DNA of 64,000 nt from Citrobacter amalonaticus (GCF_018323885.1 NZ_AP024585.1:1674001-1738000); one strand, 5' to 3'. Positions 40,041-49,341 are shown, numbered from the stretch's first letter. A program made the numbers and translations. The notes: a model not told the origin generated them from the letters alone.

Positions 40041-40304
40041 TCAGGCGAACAGGTTCAAATTCTCTTTCGCCCAGGCTTCAAAATCGGTGCAACCGCCGAT
40101 GTGTTTCTGATCAACAAAAATCTGCGGCACGGTTTCAACCGGTTTGCCGACGGTCTTTTCCAGGTCCGCTTTGGTGATGCCTTCCGCGTGGATGTCGATG
40201 TAGCGATAGTTGAAATCATCGCGCTCGTTGCTCAGTTTCTCTGCCAGTTCTTTTGCGCGTACACAGTAAGGGCAACCCGGGCGACCAAAAATAACGGTAA
40301 ACAT
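40041..40304 (-). CDS. grxA: Glutaredoxin 1
   Basis: Glutaredoxin of 87 residues (E. coli 85). Active site GCPYC (Cys11, Cys14), cis-Pro region ETVPQIFVD (about 59-67), and GG at 71-72 for glutathione binding. It reduces ribonucleotide reductase and protein disulfides, including OxyR in E. coli. ATG 40304 aligns with the family start; the longer frame adds eight residues. Position 73 is Cys (IGGCTD) where E. coli has Tyr. Confidence 0.97.
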   Translation of the reverse strand: MFTVIFGRPGCPYCVRAKELAEKLSNERDDFNYRYIDIHAEGITKADLEKTVGKPVETVPQIFVDQKHIGGCTDFEAWAKENLNLFA

Positions 40305-40476
40305 TGTAGTCTCTCTCCTCGAACTCAAAGCCTGACGGCGAATGGCTGCTATGATGACGCTAATCGTCAGTCTTGAACAGTAGGTTGCACCTTTTACTTC
40401 GATACATTTAGTCTATATCTGTTAAACACATTCACGCTGAACGCCTTAAACTATGTCTCACAAAAGGGGGCTTCCT

Positions 40477-40764
40477 GTGCGTATGACCGGCGCGTTACCG
40501 AAAAGTGTATTGATTCTGGAAATGGTGGGTATGGTGCTCCTGGCGCTGGCTTTGCTGTTGCTGAACCACTACCTGACGCTTCCCGCGCCGTTTAACAGCT
40601 CGTTAGCGGTCATTATCATGCTTTTTTTGGGCGTGCTGTTGATGATCCCCGCCGCACTGGCATTCGTCTGGCAAGTCGCGCAGCGGCTGGCGCCCCAGCT
40701 GATGAAGCCCTCATCCGATTCATCCCGTTCTGACCGAGAAAAAGAGAATGACTCCAACCATTAA
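40477..40764 (+). CDS. ybjC: Inner membrane protein YbjC
   Basis: Protein of 95 residues, the E. coli length, with two hydrophobic segments (about 10-30 and 40-65). Start chosen as GTG 40477 because AGGGGG lies 6 nt upstream and the N-terminus then aligns with E. coli (V/M-R-x-x-G-x-L-P-K). Overlaps nfsA by 17 nt. In E. coli it heads the SoxS/MarA-induced ybjC-nfsA operon. A partial marbox (GCAC core, 40387-40390, overlapping a TTGCAC -35) lies upstream here. Confidence 0.85.
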   Translation: MRMTGALPKSVLILEMVGMVLLALALLLLNHYLTLPAPFNSSLAVIIMLFLGVLLMIPAALAFVWQVAQRLAPQLMKPSSDSSRSDREKENDSNH

Positions 40765-41470
40765 CCTTCTGCGTCGTCACCGTTCGATTCGCCATTATAC
40801 CGATCAACCGATTACGCCTGAACAGCGAGAGGCGATTCTGGCCGCCGCTCAGGCGACCTCCAGCTCCAGCTTTTTGCAGTGTACATCCATTATTCGTATT
40901 ACGGATCCGGTACTACGTGACGCACTGGTACCCTTAACCGGCGGTCAACAGCACGTCGCGCAGGCCGCTGAGTTTTGGGTCTTCTGCGCCGACTTCAACC
41001 GTCATCTGCAGATTTGCCCTGAAGCACAATTAGGCCTTGCAGAGCAGTTGTTGCTGGGCGTCGTTGATACGGCGATGATGGCGCAAAACGCGCTGACGGC
41101 GGCGGAATCGCTGGGACTGGGTGGTGTCTATATCGGCGGATTACGCAATAACATCGAATCTGTCACCGAGTTGCTGGCGCTGCCAAAACACGTACTGCCG
41201 CTGTTTGGGCTGTGCCTGGGCTGGCCTGCTGATAACCCGGAGCTGAAGCCGCGCCTGCCCGCAGCGATAGTGATGCACGAAAATCGTTATCAGCCGCTCG
41301 ATAAGGACGTGCTGGCTGATTATGACGAACAGCTCGCGCAGTATTATCTCAGCCGTGGCAGCAATACCCGCCGTGACACCTGGAGCGATCATATTCGCCG
41401 CACGCTGATTAAGGAAAATCGTCCCTTTATCCTGGAATATTTGCATAAACAGGGTTGGGCCACGCGCTAA
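40748..41470 (+). CDS. nfsA: Oxygen-insensitive NADPH nitroreductase NfsA
   Basis: FMN nitroreductase of 240 residues, E. coli length. N-terminal RRHRSIRHYTDQPI FMN-binding segment and the central LGGVYIGGLRNN (about 121-132). Two-electron reduction of nitroaromatics and quinones with NADPH; activates nitrofurantoin-type drugs. Start lies inside ybjC (17-nt overlap), suggesting coupled translation. Confidence 0.97.
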   Translation: MTPTINLLRRHRSIRHYTDQPITPEQREAILAAAQATSSSSFLQCTSIIRITDPVLRDALVPLTGGQQHVAQAAEFWVFCADFNRHLQICPEAQLGLAEQLLLGVVDTAMMAQNALTAAESLGLGGVYIGGLRNNIESVTELLALPKHVLPLFGLCLGWPADNPELKPRLPAAIVMHENRYQPLDKDVLADYDEQLAQYYLSRGSNTRRDTWSDHIRRTLIKENRPFILEYLHKQGWATR

Positions 41471-41530
41471 AAATTCCGCCGCTGTGTATGATACGCGGGA
41501 TAGTGATCGAGTGATGCAGAGAGGTGCAGG

Positions 41531-42433
41531 GTGAAAATTGCCATATTGTCCCGGGATGGAACGCTCTACTCGTGTAAGCGCCTGCGTGAAGCGGCGATGA
41601 CGCGTGGTCATCTGGTTGAAATACTCGACCCGCTTTCCTGTTATATGAACATCAATCCGGCGGCGTCCTCAATTCATTATAAAGGACGCAAGTTGCCTCA
41701 TTTTGATGCCGTCATTCCGCGTATTGGTTCGGCGATTACCTTTTATGGTACGGCGGTGCTACGCCAGTTTGAGATGCTGGGCAGCTATCCGTTGAATGAA
41801 TCTGTAGCGATTACCCGCGCCCGCGATAAGCTGCGTTCGTTGCAGTTGCTGGCGCGTCAGGGTATCGATCTCCCGATTACCGGCATTGCGCACTCGCCGG
41901 ATGACACCAGCGATCTGATCGATATGGTTGGTGGCGCGCCGTTGGTGGTGAAACTGGTGGAGGGAACGCAAGGAATTGGCGTGGTACTGGCAGAAACCCG
42001 TCAGGCTGCCGAGAGCGTCGTGGATGCGTTCCGGGGGCTTAACGCCCACATTCTGGTTCAGGAATATATTAAAGAGGCCAAAGGTCGCGATATTCGCTGT
42101 CTGGTGGTGGGGGATGAGGTGGTTGCTGCCATCGAACGACGGGCGAAGGACGGCGATTTTCGTTCTAATCTCCATCGCGGCGGCGTCGCCTGCATTGCCA
42201 ACATTACTCCCCGTGAGCGCAAAATTGCGATAAAAGCCGCGCAGACGATGGGGCTTGATGTTGCTGGTGTTGATATTTTACGCGCCGAGCGCGGCCCGCT
42301 GGTGATGGAAGTGAATGCTTCTCCGGGTCTGGAAGGGATCGAAAAAACCACCGGTATCGATATCGCCGGGCGGATGATTCAGTGGATCGAACGCCACGCG
42401 ACGGCTGAATTTTGTCTCAAAACGGGTGGCTAG
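41531..42433 (+). CDS. rimK: Ribosomal protein S6 glutamate ligase RimK
   Basis: ATP-grasp ligase of 300 residues, E. coli length, that adds glutamates to the C-terminus of ribosomal protein S6 and makes poly-alpha-glutamate. ATP-grasp features: [17 protein letters not shown] (about 137-153), [20 protein letters not shown], and [12 protein letters not shown] with Mg ligands near 258-268. Start is GTG 41531 after GAGGTGCAG. Follows nfsA by 60 nt. Confidence 0.97.
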   Translation: MKIAILSRDGTLYSCKRLREAAMTRGHLVEILDPLSCYMNINPAASSIHYKGRKLPHFDAVIPRIGSAITFYGTAVLRQFEMLGSYPLNESVAITRARDKLRSLQLLARQGIDLPITGIAHSPDDTSDLIDMVGGAPLVVKLVEGTQGIGVVLAETRQAAESVVDAFRGLNAHILVQEYIKEAKGRDIRCLVVGDEVVAAIERRAKDGDFRSNLHRGGVACIANITPRERKIAIKAAQTMGLDVAGVDILRAERGPLVMEVNASPGLEGIEKTTGIDIAGRMIQWIERHATAEFCLKTGG

Positions 42434-42523
42434 TCTTTAATATCGCCGATGATCGTGGCATGACGAACACTTTTTGCGTAAGCTGTGCCGGTATTTTTTT
42501 ATCGTAAGAGGTAGCACATTATT

Positions 42524-43000
42524 ATGACAGAATTGGTCGTTCCCACTCTGGATACGTTGCGGCAATGGCTCGACGACCTGGGCATGAGTTTTTTTGAATG
42601 TGATACCTGTCAGGCACTGCATTTACCACACATGCAAAATTTTGACGGCATCTACGATGCGAAATTAGATCTCGTCGATAATACGCTGCTGTTTTCCGCG
42701 ATGGCTGAAGTGAGGCCTTCTGCGTTACTGCCGCTGGCCGCGGATCTGTCTGCCATCAATGCCAGTTCCCTCACCGTGAAGGCGTTTCTGGATATGCAGG
42801 ATGATAATCTGCCAAAGCTGGTGGTTTGCCAGTCTTTATCCGTTATGCAAGGGGTAACTTACGCGCAGTTCGAGTGGTTCGTGCGCCAGAGCGAAGAGCA
42901 GATATCCATGGTCATTCTTGAAGCGGGCGCGCACCAGATGCTGTTTACCGCCGAAGAAGACGCGCAAAAAAGCAGCGTTGAGAACCATTTTCTTCACTGA
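42524..43000 (+). CDS. ybjN: YbjN family protein
   Basis: Soluble protein of 158 residues, the E. coli length. Family fold resembles type III secretion chaperones; E. coli ybjN suppresses a coaA(Ts) mutant in multicopy and affects motility and stress phenotypes. No catalytic motif visible. AAGAGG precedes ATG 42524. Confidence 0.94.
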   Translation: MTELVVPTLDTLRQWLDDLGMSFFECDTCQALHLPHMQNFDGIYDAKLDLVDNTLLFSAMAEVRPSALLPLAADLSAINASSLTVKAFLDMQDDNLPKLVVCQSLSVMQGVTYAQFEWFVRQSEEQISMVILEAGAHQMLFTAEEDAQKSSVENHFLH

Positions 43001-43027
43001 TTTTAACGTGAAGTATGGCGCGTATAG

Positions 43028-43052
43028 CGCAGTCGCTGCCAGAGCGGCTGCG
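43028..43052 (+). terminator. Terminator-like hairpin after ybjN
   Basis: Ten-bp stem CGCAGTCGCT / AGCGGCTGCG (one G-U pair in RNA) with a 5-nt loop, 28 bp past the ybjN stop, followed at 43060-43065 by a short T-run. Confidence 0.6.
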
Positions 43053-43288
43053 GTTTACGTTCTTTTATTCTGCATTTAACCTTTCTTTAAAGAATTATTC
43101 ACCTCCTTTCCCGCTGTTTCGCTTTATCACATAGACATAAATTGCATAAAAAATTGATAAAAGGCGTTTTTTAATCTGGGCTATAGCCTGAAACCCTGGC
43201 TAAAGTTATTCTTGCGAAGCTTAATTACAGCGAGCAATAACGGTCGGGGGAGCGTCCACTCTTCCTGGTTTTTGCCGAGTGACAAACT

Positions 43289-43304
43289 ATGCACGTTTCT
43301 TGCA
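43289..43304 (+). promoter_or_regulatory. Sigma-54-like promoter for potFGHI
   Basis: ATGCACG-TTTC-TTGCA matches the sigma-54 consensus TGGCACG-N4-TTGCA except at the first two bases, including one G of the conserved -24 GG. It predicts a start near 43314-43315. Nitrogen-limitation (NtrC) control of potFGHI is reported for E. coli. The same bases form a 7-bp hairpin (43287-43307), probably by chance. Confidence 0.5.
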
Positions 43305-43364
43305 TAGCATTGAGTGCAACTTTTTTGGTTCGTTTGTTAACGAACTTTGATAAGGAAAGAGATT

Positions 43365-44477
43365 ATGACCGCCTTAAATAAAAAATGGCTATCGGGTCTG
43401 GTTGCGGGTGCTCTGATGGCCGTCTCTGCCGGCACGCTCGCTGCAGAACAAAAAACACTCCATATCTATAACTGGTCTGATTATATTGCGCCGGATACGG
43501 TCGCTAATTTTGAAAAAGAGACCGGCATCAAAGTGGTCTATGACGTTTTTGACTCCAACGAAGTGCTGGAAGGCAAACTGATGGCAGGTAGCACCGGTTT
43601 TGATCTGGTAGTGCCTTCCGCGAGCTTTCTTGAACGTCAGTTGACGGCAGGCGTTTTCCAGCCGCTGGATAAGAGCAAACTGCCGGGCTGGAAAAACCTC
43701 GATCCGGAATTGCTGAAACTGGTCGCCAAACACGACCCGGACAATAAATTCGCGATGCCGTATATGTGGGCGACCACCGGTATTGGCTACAACGTCGATA
43801 AAGTGAAAGCGGTGCTCGGCGCTGATGCCCCGCTTAATAGCTGGGATCTGGTGCTGAAGCCGGAAAATCTTGAAAAACTCAAGAGCTGTGGCGTCTCTTT
43901 CCTCGATGCGCCGGAAGAGGTGTTTGCCACCGTGCTGAACTATCTGGGTAAAGATCCGAACAGCACCAAAGCAGACGACTATACCGGACCGGCTACCGAT
44001 CTGCTGCTCAAGCTGCGGCCGAATATCCGTTACTTCCACTCTTCGCAGTACATCAACGACCTGGCTAACGGCGATACCTGTGTGGCGATTGGCTGGGCGG
44101 GAGATGTCTGGCAGGCCGCCAACCGGGCGAAAGAGGCGAAGAATGGCGTCAATATCTCCTTCTCGATTCCGAAGGAAGGGGCAATGGCCTTCTTTGATGT
44201 CTTCGCGATGCCAGCAGATGCCAAAAATAAAGACGAGGCCTATCAGTTCCTCAACTACCTGTTGCGCCCGGATGTGATTGCGCATATCTCTGACCACGTG
44301 TTCTACGCGAATGCCAACAAAGAGGCGACGGCGTTGGTGAGTGCAGAAGTGCGTGATAATCCAGGTATTTATCCGCCAGCAGACGTGCGCGCGAAGATGT
44401 TCACCCTGAAAGTTCAGGATCCGAAGATTGACCGCGTCCGTACGCGTGCCTGGACCAAGGTGAAAAGCGGTAAATAA
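43365..44477 (+). CDS. potF: Putrescine-binding periplasmic protein PotF
   Basis: Polyamine solute-binding protein of 370 residues, E. coli length. Signal peptide ends TLA-AEQ near residue 26. Family N-terminus LHIYNWSDYIAPDTV and a polyamine-site region around WATTGIGYNVD and YFHSSQYINDL. It supplies putrescine to PotGHI. ATG 43365 is preceded by AAGGAAAGAG. Confidence 0.97.
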   Translation: MTALNKKWLSGLVAGALMAVSAGTLAAEQKTLHIYNWSDYIAPDTVANFEKETGIKVVYDVFDSNEVLEGKLMAGSTGFDLVVPSASFLERQLTAGVFQPLDKSKLPGWKNLDPELLKLVAKHDPDNKFAMPYMWATTGIGYNVDKVKAVLGADAPLNSWDLVLKPENLEKLKSCGVSFLDAPEEVFATVLNYLGKDPNSTKADDYTGPATDLLLKLRPNIRYFHSSQYINDLANGDTCVAIGWAGDVWQAANRAKEAKNGVNISFSIPKEGAMAFFDVFAMPADAKNKDEAYQFLNYLLRPDVIAHISDHVFYANANKEATALVSAEVRDNPGIYPPADVRAKMFTLKVQDPKIDRVRTRAWTKVKSGK

Positions 44478-44487
44478 CCTTTTACCG

Positions 44488-44540
44488 TAGGCCGGGCAAG
44501 CGAAGCGCTCCCGGCAACTGGCGCACCGTTCTGGTGCGCC
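44488..44540. repeat. REP unit plus hairpin between potF and potG
   Basis: TAGGCCGGGCAAGCG...CTCCCGGCAA (44488-44516) is a REP-type palindrome. It is followed at once by a perfect 8-bp hairpin GGCGCACC / GGTGCGCC (44520-44540). Placed between the binding-protein gene and the ATPase gene, as in many import operons where it stabilises upstream mRNA. Confidence 0.8.
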
Positions 44541-44574
44541 TGCACCATGATTTGTTTCTGCCGGAGAGCACCCC

Positions 44575-45708
44575 GTGAATGATGCCACCCCACGCCCGCA
44601 GGCGAAAACCCGTAAAGCGCTGACGCCGCTCCTCGAAATCCGCAACCTGACCAAATCCTTCGATGGTCAGCACGCTGTCGATGACGTAAGTCTGACCATT
44701 TATAAAGGCGAAATCTTTGCCCTGCTGGGCGCATCAGGCTGTGGAAAATCCACGCTGTTGCGCATGCTGGCGGGGTTTGAACAACCTACTACAGGACAAA
44801 TCATGCTGGATGGCGTCGACCTGTCCCAGGTGCCGCCTTATTTACGGCCCATCAATATGATGTTTCAGTCCTATGCGCTGTTTCCCCATATGACGGTGGA
44901 ACAGAATATCGCCTTTGGCCTGAAGCAGGACAAACTGCCGAAAGCAGAAATTGCCAGCCGGGTCGACGAGATGTTAGGTCTGGTGCATATGCAGGAGTTC
45001 GCTAAACGCAAACCGCATCAGCTTTCCGGCGGTCAGCGTCAGCGTGTGGCGCTGGCGAGAAGCCTGGCAAAACGGCCTAAACTTCTGCTGCTCGACGAAC
45101 CGATGGGCGCACTGGATAAAAAGCTGCGTGACCGTATGCAGCTCGAAGTGGTCGATATCCTTGAGCGCGTCGGCGTAACCTGCGTGATGGTGACGCACGA
45201 TCAGGAAGAGGCGATGACCATGGCCGGGCGTATCGCCATTATGAACCGTGGCAAGTTTGTGCAAATCGGTGAGCCGGAAGAAATTTACGAGCACCCGACC
45301 ACGCGCTACAGCGCAGAGTTTATCGGCTCGGTCAATGTCTTTGAGGGCGTAATTAAAGAGCGCCAGGAAGACGGTCTGGTGCTCTATTCTCCTGGGCTGG
45401 TGCATCCGTTGAAGGTCGATCCGGATGCGTCGGTGGTGGATAACGTGCCGGTGCACGTGGCGCTGCGTCCGGAAAAAATCATGCTCTGCGAAGAGCCGCC
45501 TGCCGACGGTTTTAACTTCGCCGTCGGTGAAGTGGTGCACATTGCCTATCTTGGCGATCTCTCCATCTATCACGTTCGCCTGAAAAGCGGACAGATGATC
45601 AGCGCCCAGTTGCAAAACGCTCACCGTTATCGCAAAGGTCTGCCGACCTGGGGCGATGAGGTGCGTCTGTGCTGGGATGCGGACAGTTGTGTGGTGTTGA
45701 CGGTTTAA
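44575..45708 (+). CDS. potG: Putrescine ABC transporter ATPase PotG
   Basis: ATP-binding subunit of 377 residues, E. coli length. Walker A GASGCGKS (about 51-58), signature LSGGQRQRVALARSL, Walker B LLLLDEPMGALD, and a C-terminal TOBE domain (about 295-375). Start is GTG 44575 with GGAGAG upstream. Energises PotF/H/I putrescine uptake. Confidence 0.97.
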   Translation: MNDATPRPQAKTRKALTPLLEIRNLTKSFDGQHAVDDVSLTIYKGEIFALLGASGCGKSTLLRMLAGFEQPTTGQIMLDGVDLSQVPPYLRPINMMFQSYALFPHMTVEQNIAFGLKQDKLPKAEIASRVDEMLGLVHMQEFAKRKPHQLSGGQRQRVALARSLAKRPKLLLLDEPMGALDKKLRDRMQLEVVDILERVGVTCVMVTHDQEEAMTMAGRIAIMNRGKFVQIGEPEEIYEHPTTRYSAEFIGSVNVFEGVIKERQEDGLVLYSPGLVHPLKVDPDASVVDNVPVHVALRPEKIMLCEEPPADGFNFAVGEVVHIAYLGDLSIYHVRLKSGQMISAQLQNAHRYRKGLPTWGDEVRLCWDADSCVVLTV

Positions 45709-45717
45709 GGAGCGAAG

Positions 45718-46671
45718 ATGAGTACACTTGAACCTCCGGCACGCGTAGAAAAACCAGGCGGCTTTACGTTCTGGCTGGCGCGCGTGCAGATGAAACACGG
45801 GCGCAAACTGGTGATAGCGCTGCCTTACGTCTGGCTGATCCTGCTGTTTCTGCTGCCTTTTCTGATCGTCTTTAAAATCAGTCTGGCGGAGATGGCGCGA
45901 GCGATCCCGCCGTATACGGAGCTGATGGAGTGGGCCGACGGGCAACTGTCGATCACCCTTAATCTCGGTAACTTCCTGCAGTTGACGGACGATCCGCTCT
46001 ACTTTGATGCTTATCTGCAGTCACTACAGGTGGCGGGGATCTCAACGCTCTGCTGTCTGCTGCTGGGGTATCCATTGGCGTGGGCGGTGGCGCACAGCAA
46101 GCCGTCAACGCGTAATATTCTGCTGCTGTTGGTGATCCTGCCGTCGTGGACCTCGTTTTTGATCCGCGTATATGCCTGGATGGGGATACTGAAAAATAAT
46201 GGCGTGTTGAATAACTTTCTGCTGTGGCTGGGCGTAATTGACCAGCCGCTGACCATTCTGCACACCAATCTGGCGGTGTATATCGGTATTGTGTACGCCT
46301 ATTTGCCGTTCATGGTGCTGCCGATTTATACCGCACTGACGCGGATTGATTACTCGCTGGTGGAAGCGTCGCTGGATCTGGGTGCGCGTCCGTTGAAAAC
46401 GTTCTTTAGTGTGATCGTCCCGCTGACCAAAGGCGGCATTATTGCCGGTTCTATGCTGGTGTTCATTCCGGCGGTGGGCGAGTTTGTGATCCCGGAACTG
46501 CTCGGCGGGCCAGACAGCATCATGATTGGTCGCGTGCTGTGGCAAGAGTTCTTTAACAACCGCGACTGGCCGGTGGCGTCTGCGGTCGCGATTGTCATGT
46601 TGCTGCTGCTGATCGTCCCGATTATGTGGTTTCACAAACATCAGCAAAAAAGCGGAGGGACCCACGGATGA
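45718..46671 (+). CDS. potH: Putrescine ABC transporter permease PotH
   Basis: Permease of 317 residues with six membrane helices (first at about 35-57). EAA loop: LVEASLDLGARPLKTFFSVIVPLTKGG-type segment around 219-245. Starts 9 nt after potG. Its stop overlaps the potI start as ATGA. Confidence 0.97.
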   Translation: MSTLEPPARVEKPGGFTFWLARVQMKHGRKLVIALPYVWLILLFLLPFLIVFKISLAEMARAIPPYTELMEWADGQLSITLNLGNFLQLTDDPLYFDAYLQSLQVAGISTLCCLLLGYPLAWAVAHSKPSTRNILLLLVILPSWTSFLIRVYAWMGILKNNGVLNNFLLWLGVIDQPLTILHTNLAVYIGIVYAYLPFMVLPIYTALTRIDYSLVEASLDLGARPLKTFFSVIVPLTKGGIIAGSMLVFIPAVGEFVIPELLGGPDSIMIGRVLWQEFFNNRDWPVASAVAIVMLLLLIVPIMWFHKHQQKSGGTHG

Positions 46672-47513
46672 ACAACTTACCGGTAATTCGTTCGCCCTGG
46701 CGGATTGTGATTCTGGTGCTCGGGTTTACTTTCCTGTATGCACCGATGCTGATGCTGGTCATCTACTCGTTTAACAGTTCCAAACTGGTCACGGTGTGGG
46801 CTGGATGGTCAACGCGCTGGTATGGCGAACTGTTCCGCGATAGCGCAATGATGAGCGCAGTGGGGTTGAGTCTGACCATCGCCGCCTGCGCGGCGACCAT
46901 GGCGGCGATACTCGGCACGATTGCTGCGGTGGTGATGGTGCGTTTTGGTCGCTTTCGCGGGTCGAACGGCTTTGCCTTTATGATCACCGCGCCGCTGGTG
47001 ATGCCGGATGTGATCACCGGGCTCTCTTTGTTGCTGCTGTTTGTCGCACTGGGGCACGCTATTGGCTGGCCGTCAGATCGTGGCATGCTGACTATCTGGC
47101 TGGCACACGTCACGTTCTGTACGGCGTATGTGGCGGTGGTGATCTCCTCGCGCCTGCGTGAACTGGATCGCTCCATTGAGGAAGCGGCGATGGATCTGGG
47201 GGCGACGCCGCTGAAGGTGTTCTTTGTGATTACGCTGCCGATGATTATGCCAGCGGTGGTCTCCGGCTGGCTGCTGGCATTTACCCTGTCGCTGGACGAT
47301 CTGGTCATTGCCAGCTTTGTCTCCGGACCGGGCGCGACCACGTTACCGATGCTGGTCTTCTCCAGCGTGCGGATGGGCGTTAACCCGGAAATTAACGCCC
47401 TGGCGACGCTGATACTCGGGGTGGTGGGAATTGTTGGTTTTATCGCCTGGTATTTGATGGCTCGCACGGAAAAACAGCGGATCCGCGATATCCAACGTGC
47501 AAGACGTGACTGA
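46668..47513 (+). CDS. potI: Putrescine ABC transporter permease PotI
   Basis: Second permease of the importer, 281 residues as in E. coli, six membrane helices. EAA loop IEEAAMDLGATPLKVFFVIT (about 169-188). Start ATG 46668 overlaps the potH stop by 4 nt; the longer frame lies inside potH. Confidence 0.97.
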   Translation: MNNLPVIRSPWRIVILVLGFTFLYAPMLMLVIYSFNSSKLVTVWAGWSTRWYGELFRDSAMMSAVGLSLTIAACAATMAAILGTIAAVVMVRFGRFRGSNGFAFMITAPLVMPDVITGLSLLLLFVALGHAIGWPSDRGMLTIWLAHVTFCTAYVAVVISSRLRELDRSIEEAAMDLGATPLKVFFVITLPMIMPAVVSGWLLAFTLSLDDLVIASFVSGPGATTLPMLVFSSVRMGVNPEINALATLILGVVGIVGFIAWYLMARTEKQRIRDIQRARRD

Positions 47514-47572
47514 AGACACTAAAATCTGCCAACCTGGCTACATAATGCCGCGCTCGTCGCGGCATTGTTTTC

Positions 47573-48061
47573 ATGGAAGACGATTCGTTGGGATTTTTTA
47601 ATAAAACATCCTCATCACATGCCCGCCTGAATGTGCCCACGCTGGTGCAGGTGGCGGCGCTCGCCATTATTATGATCCGTGGGCTCGACCTGCTGATGAT
47701 TTTCAACACCCTTGGCATTCGCGGACTGGGCGAGTTTATTCATCGCAGCGTGCAGACATGGAATTTAACGCTGGTTTTTCTCGGCAGCCTGATGCTGGTA
47801 TTTATTGAAATCTGGTGTGCGTTTTCACTGGTGAAAGGGCGTAACTGGGCGCGCTGGATCTATCTCCTCACGCAGGTGATTGCCGCCAGCTATTTGTGGG
47901 CGGCCTCGCTGGGCTACGGCTATCCAGAGCTGTTCAGCATTGCGGGTGAGTCAAAGCGGGAGATTCTGCGTACGCTGGTAATGCAAAAACTGCCCGATAT
48001 GCTGGTGCTGTTATTACTGTTTGTGCCCGCAGCCAGTCGTCGCTTCTTCCGCTTACAATAA
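47573..48061 (+). CDS. ybjO: Inner membrane protein YbjO
   Basis: DUF2593 membrane protein of 162 residues, the E. coli length, with four hydrophobic segments. No functional motif recognised. Follows potI by 59 nt and precedes rlmC by 40 nt. Confidence 0.92.
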   Translation: MEDDSLGFFNKTSSSHARLNVPTLVQVAALAIIMIRGLDLLMIFNTLGIRGLGEFIHRSVQTWNLTLVFLGSLMLVFIEIWCAFSLVKGRNWARWIYLLTQVIAASYLWAASLGYGYPELFSIAGESKREILRTLVMQKLPDMLVLLLLFVPAASRRFFRLQ

Positions 48062-48101
48062 TGTGTATAATCCTCGCCCCTGTTTAGATAAAGGTTTCCG
48101 T

Positions 48102-49247
48102 ATGCAGTGCGCACTCTATGACGCCGGTCGTTGTCGTTCCTGTCAGTGGATCACGCAGCCCGTGGGCGAGCAACTCACCGCCAAAACCGCCGATCTGCGA
48201 AATTTGCTTACCGGTTTTCCCGTCGGAGAATGGTGCGTGCCGGTCAGCGGCCCGGAGCAGGCGTTTCGCAATAAGGCGAAGATGGTGGTCAGCGGCAGCG
48301 TGGAAAAACCGTTGCTGGGCATGTTGCATCGCGATGGTACGCCAGAAGATCTGTGCGATTGCCCGCTCTATCCGGCCTCGTTTGCGCCGGTGTTTGCTGT
48401 GCTGAAACCGTTTATTGCGCGGGCCGGACTAACTCCCTACAACGTGGCACGCAAGCGGGGAGAGCTTAAGTACCTTTTGCTGACGGAAAGTCAGTTTGAT
48501 GGCGGTATGATGCTGCGCTTTGTTCTGCGTTCCGACAGTAAACTGGCGCAGTTGCGTGCTGCGCTGCCGTGGTTGCAGGCGCAACTGCCGCAACTGAAGG
48601 TCATCAGCGTCAATCTTCAGCCGGTACATATGGCGATTATGGAAGGGGAGACAGAAATCTTCCTGACTGAACAGCAGGCGCTGGCGGAGCGGTTTAACGA
48701 CGTGCCGCTGTGGATCCGCCCGCACAGTTTCTTCCAGACCAACCCGGCGGTGGCAAGCCAATTATATGCCACAGCGCGTGACTGGGTGCGGCAGTTGCCG
48801 GTGAACCACATGTGGGATCTGTTCTGTGGTGTCGGTGGGTTTGGTCTGCACTGCGCGACGCCGCAGATGCAGTTGACGGGAATTGAAATTGCGCCGGAAG
48901 CCATTGCTTGTGCGAAGCAGTCAGCGGCGGAACTGGGCTTAACCAATCTTCATTTTCAGGCGCTGGATTCGACGCAGTTTGCCACCGGGCAGGGGGCTGT
49001 GCCGGATCTGGTGCTGGTGAACCCGCCGCGCCGCGGAATTGGTAAATCCTTGTGTGATTACCTCAGCCGAATGGCACCGCAATTTATCATCTATTCCAGC
49101 TGTAATGCGCAGACGATGGCGAAAGACATTGCCGCATTGCCAGGCTATCGCATTGAACGGGTACAGCTTTTCGATATGTTCCCACATACCGCGCATTATG
49201 AAGTGCTGACATTGTTGCTGAAGGACGAGTCACGGTTTGCCGGATAG
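48102..49247 (+). CDS. rlmC: 23S rRNA m5U747 methyltransferase RlmC
   Basis: RNA m5U methyltransferase of 381 residues. [4Fe-4S] ligands Cys3, Cys11, Cys14 and the Cys of LCDCPLYP near 81-83. SAM motif [11 protein letters not shown] (about 237-247), NPPRRG, and the catalytic Cys in [10 protein letters not shown] (about 334). Start ATG 48102 gives the conserved MQCALYD. The C-terminus (KDESRFAG) is about six residues longer than E. coli because the reading frame runs into a REP unit that supplies the stop codon. Confidence 0.97.
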   Translation: MQCALYDAGRCRSCQWITQPVGEQLTAKTADLRNLLTGFPVGEWCVPVSGPEQAFRNKAKMVVSGSVEKPLLGMLHRDGTPEDLCDCPLYPASFAPVFAVLKPFIARAGLTPYNVARKRGELKYLLLTESQFDGGMMLRFVLRSDSKLAQLRAALPWLQAQLPQLKVISVNLQPVHMAIMEGETEIFLTEQQALAERFNDVPLWIRPHSFFQTNPAVASQLYATARDWVRQLPVNHMWDLFCGVGGFGLHCATPQMQLTGIEIAPEAIACAKQSAAELGLTNLHFQALDSTQFATGQGAVPDLVLVNPPRRGIGKSLCDYLSRMAPQFIIYSSCNAQTMAKDIAALPGYRIERVQLFDMFPHTAHYEVLTLLLKDESRFAG

Positions 49248-49320
49248 CGGCGATGGCGCCTTATCCGGCTTGCGAGTGAAGTGTATTTTGTAGGCCTGAT
49301 AAGCGTAGCGTCATCAGGCA
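49239..49320. repeat. BIME: two REP units, overlapping the end of rlmC
   Basis: GCCGGATAGCGGCGATGGCGCC...TATCCGGC (49239-49269) and GTAGGCCTGATAAGC...TCATCAGGCA (49290-49320). The first unit contains the rlmC stop codon TAG (49245-49247). Confidence 0.88.
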
Positions 49321-49341
49321 CTCTACAGCCAATTCTCGGTC

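Larger units (their letters stand above)
43001..43364. promoter_or_regulatory. 364-bp ybjN-potF intergenic region
   Basis: Contains a terminator-like hairpin for ybjN near the left end and a sigma-54-like promoter near the right end (both listed separately). The AT-rich middle (about 43060-43190) shows no gene or recognisable operator. The potF ribosome site (AAGGAAAGAG) ends the region. Confidence 0.6.

Noticed and set aside
43287..43307. Seven-bp hairpin CTATGCA / TGCATAG before potF as a riboswitch or terminator
   Set aside because: It coincides with a sigma-54-like promoter, would lie upstream of the predicted transcript start, and has no T-run.
43389..44654. 421-codon open frame antisense to potF
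   Set aside because: Shadow of the biased potF codon usage, extending over the REP hairpins and the potG start; no support as a gene.
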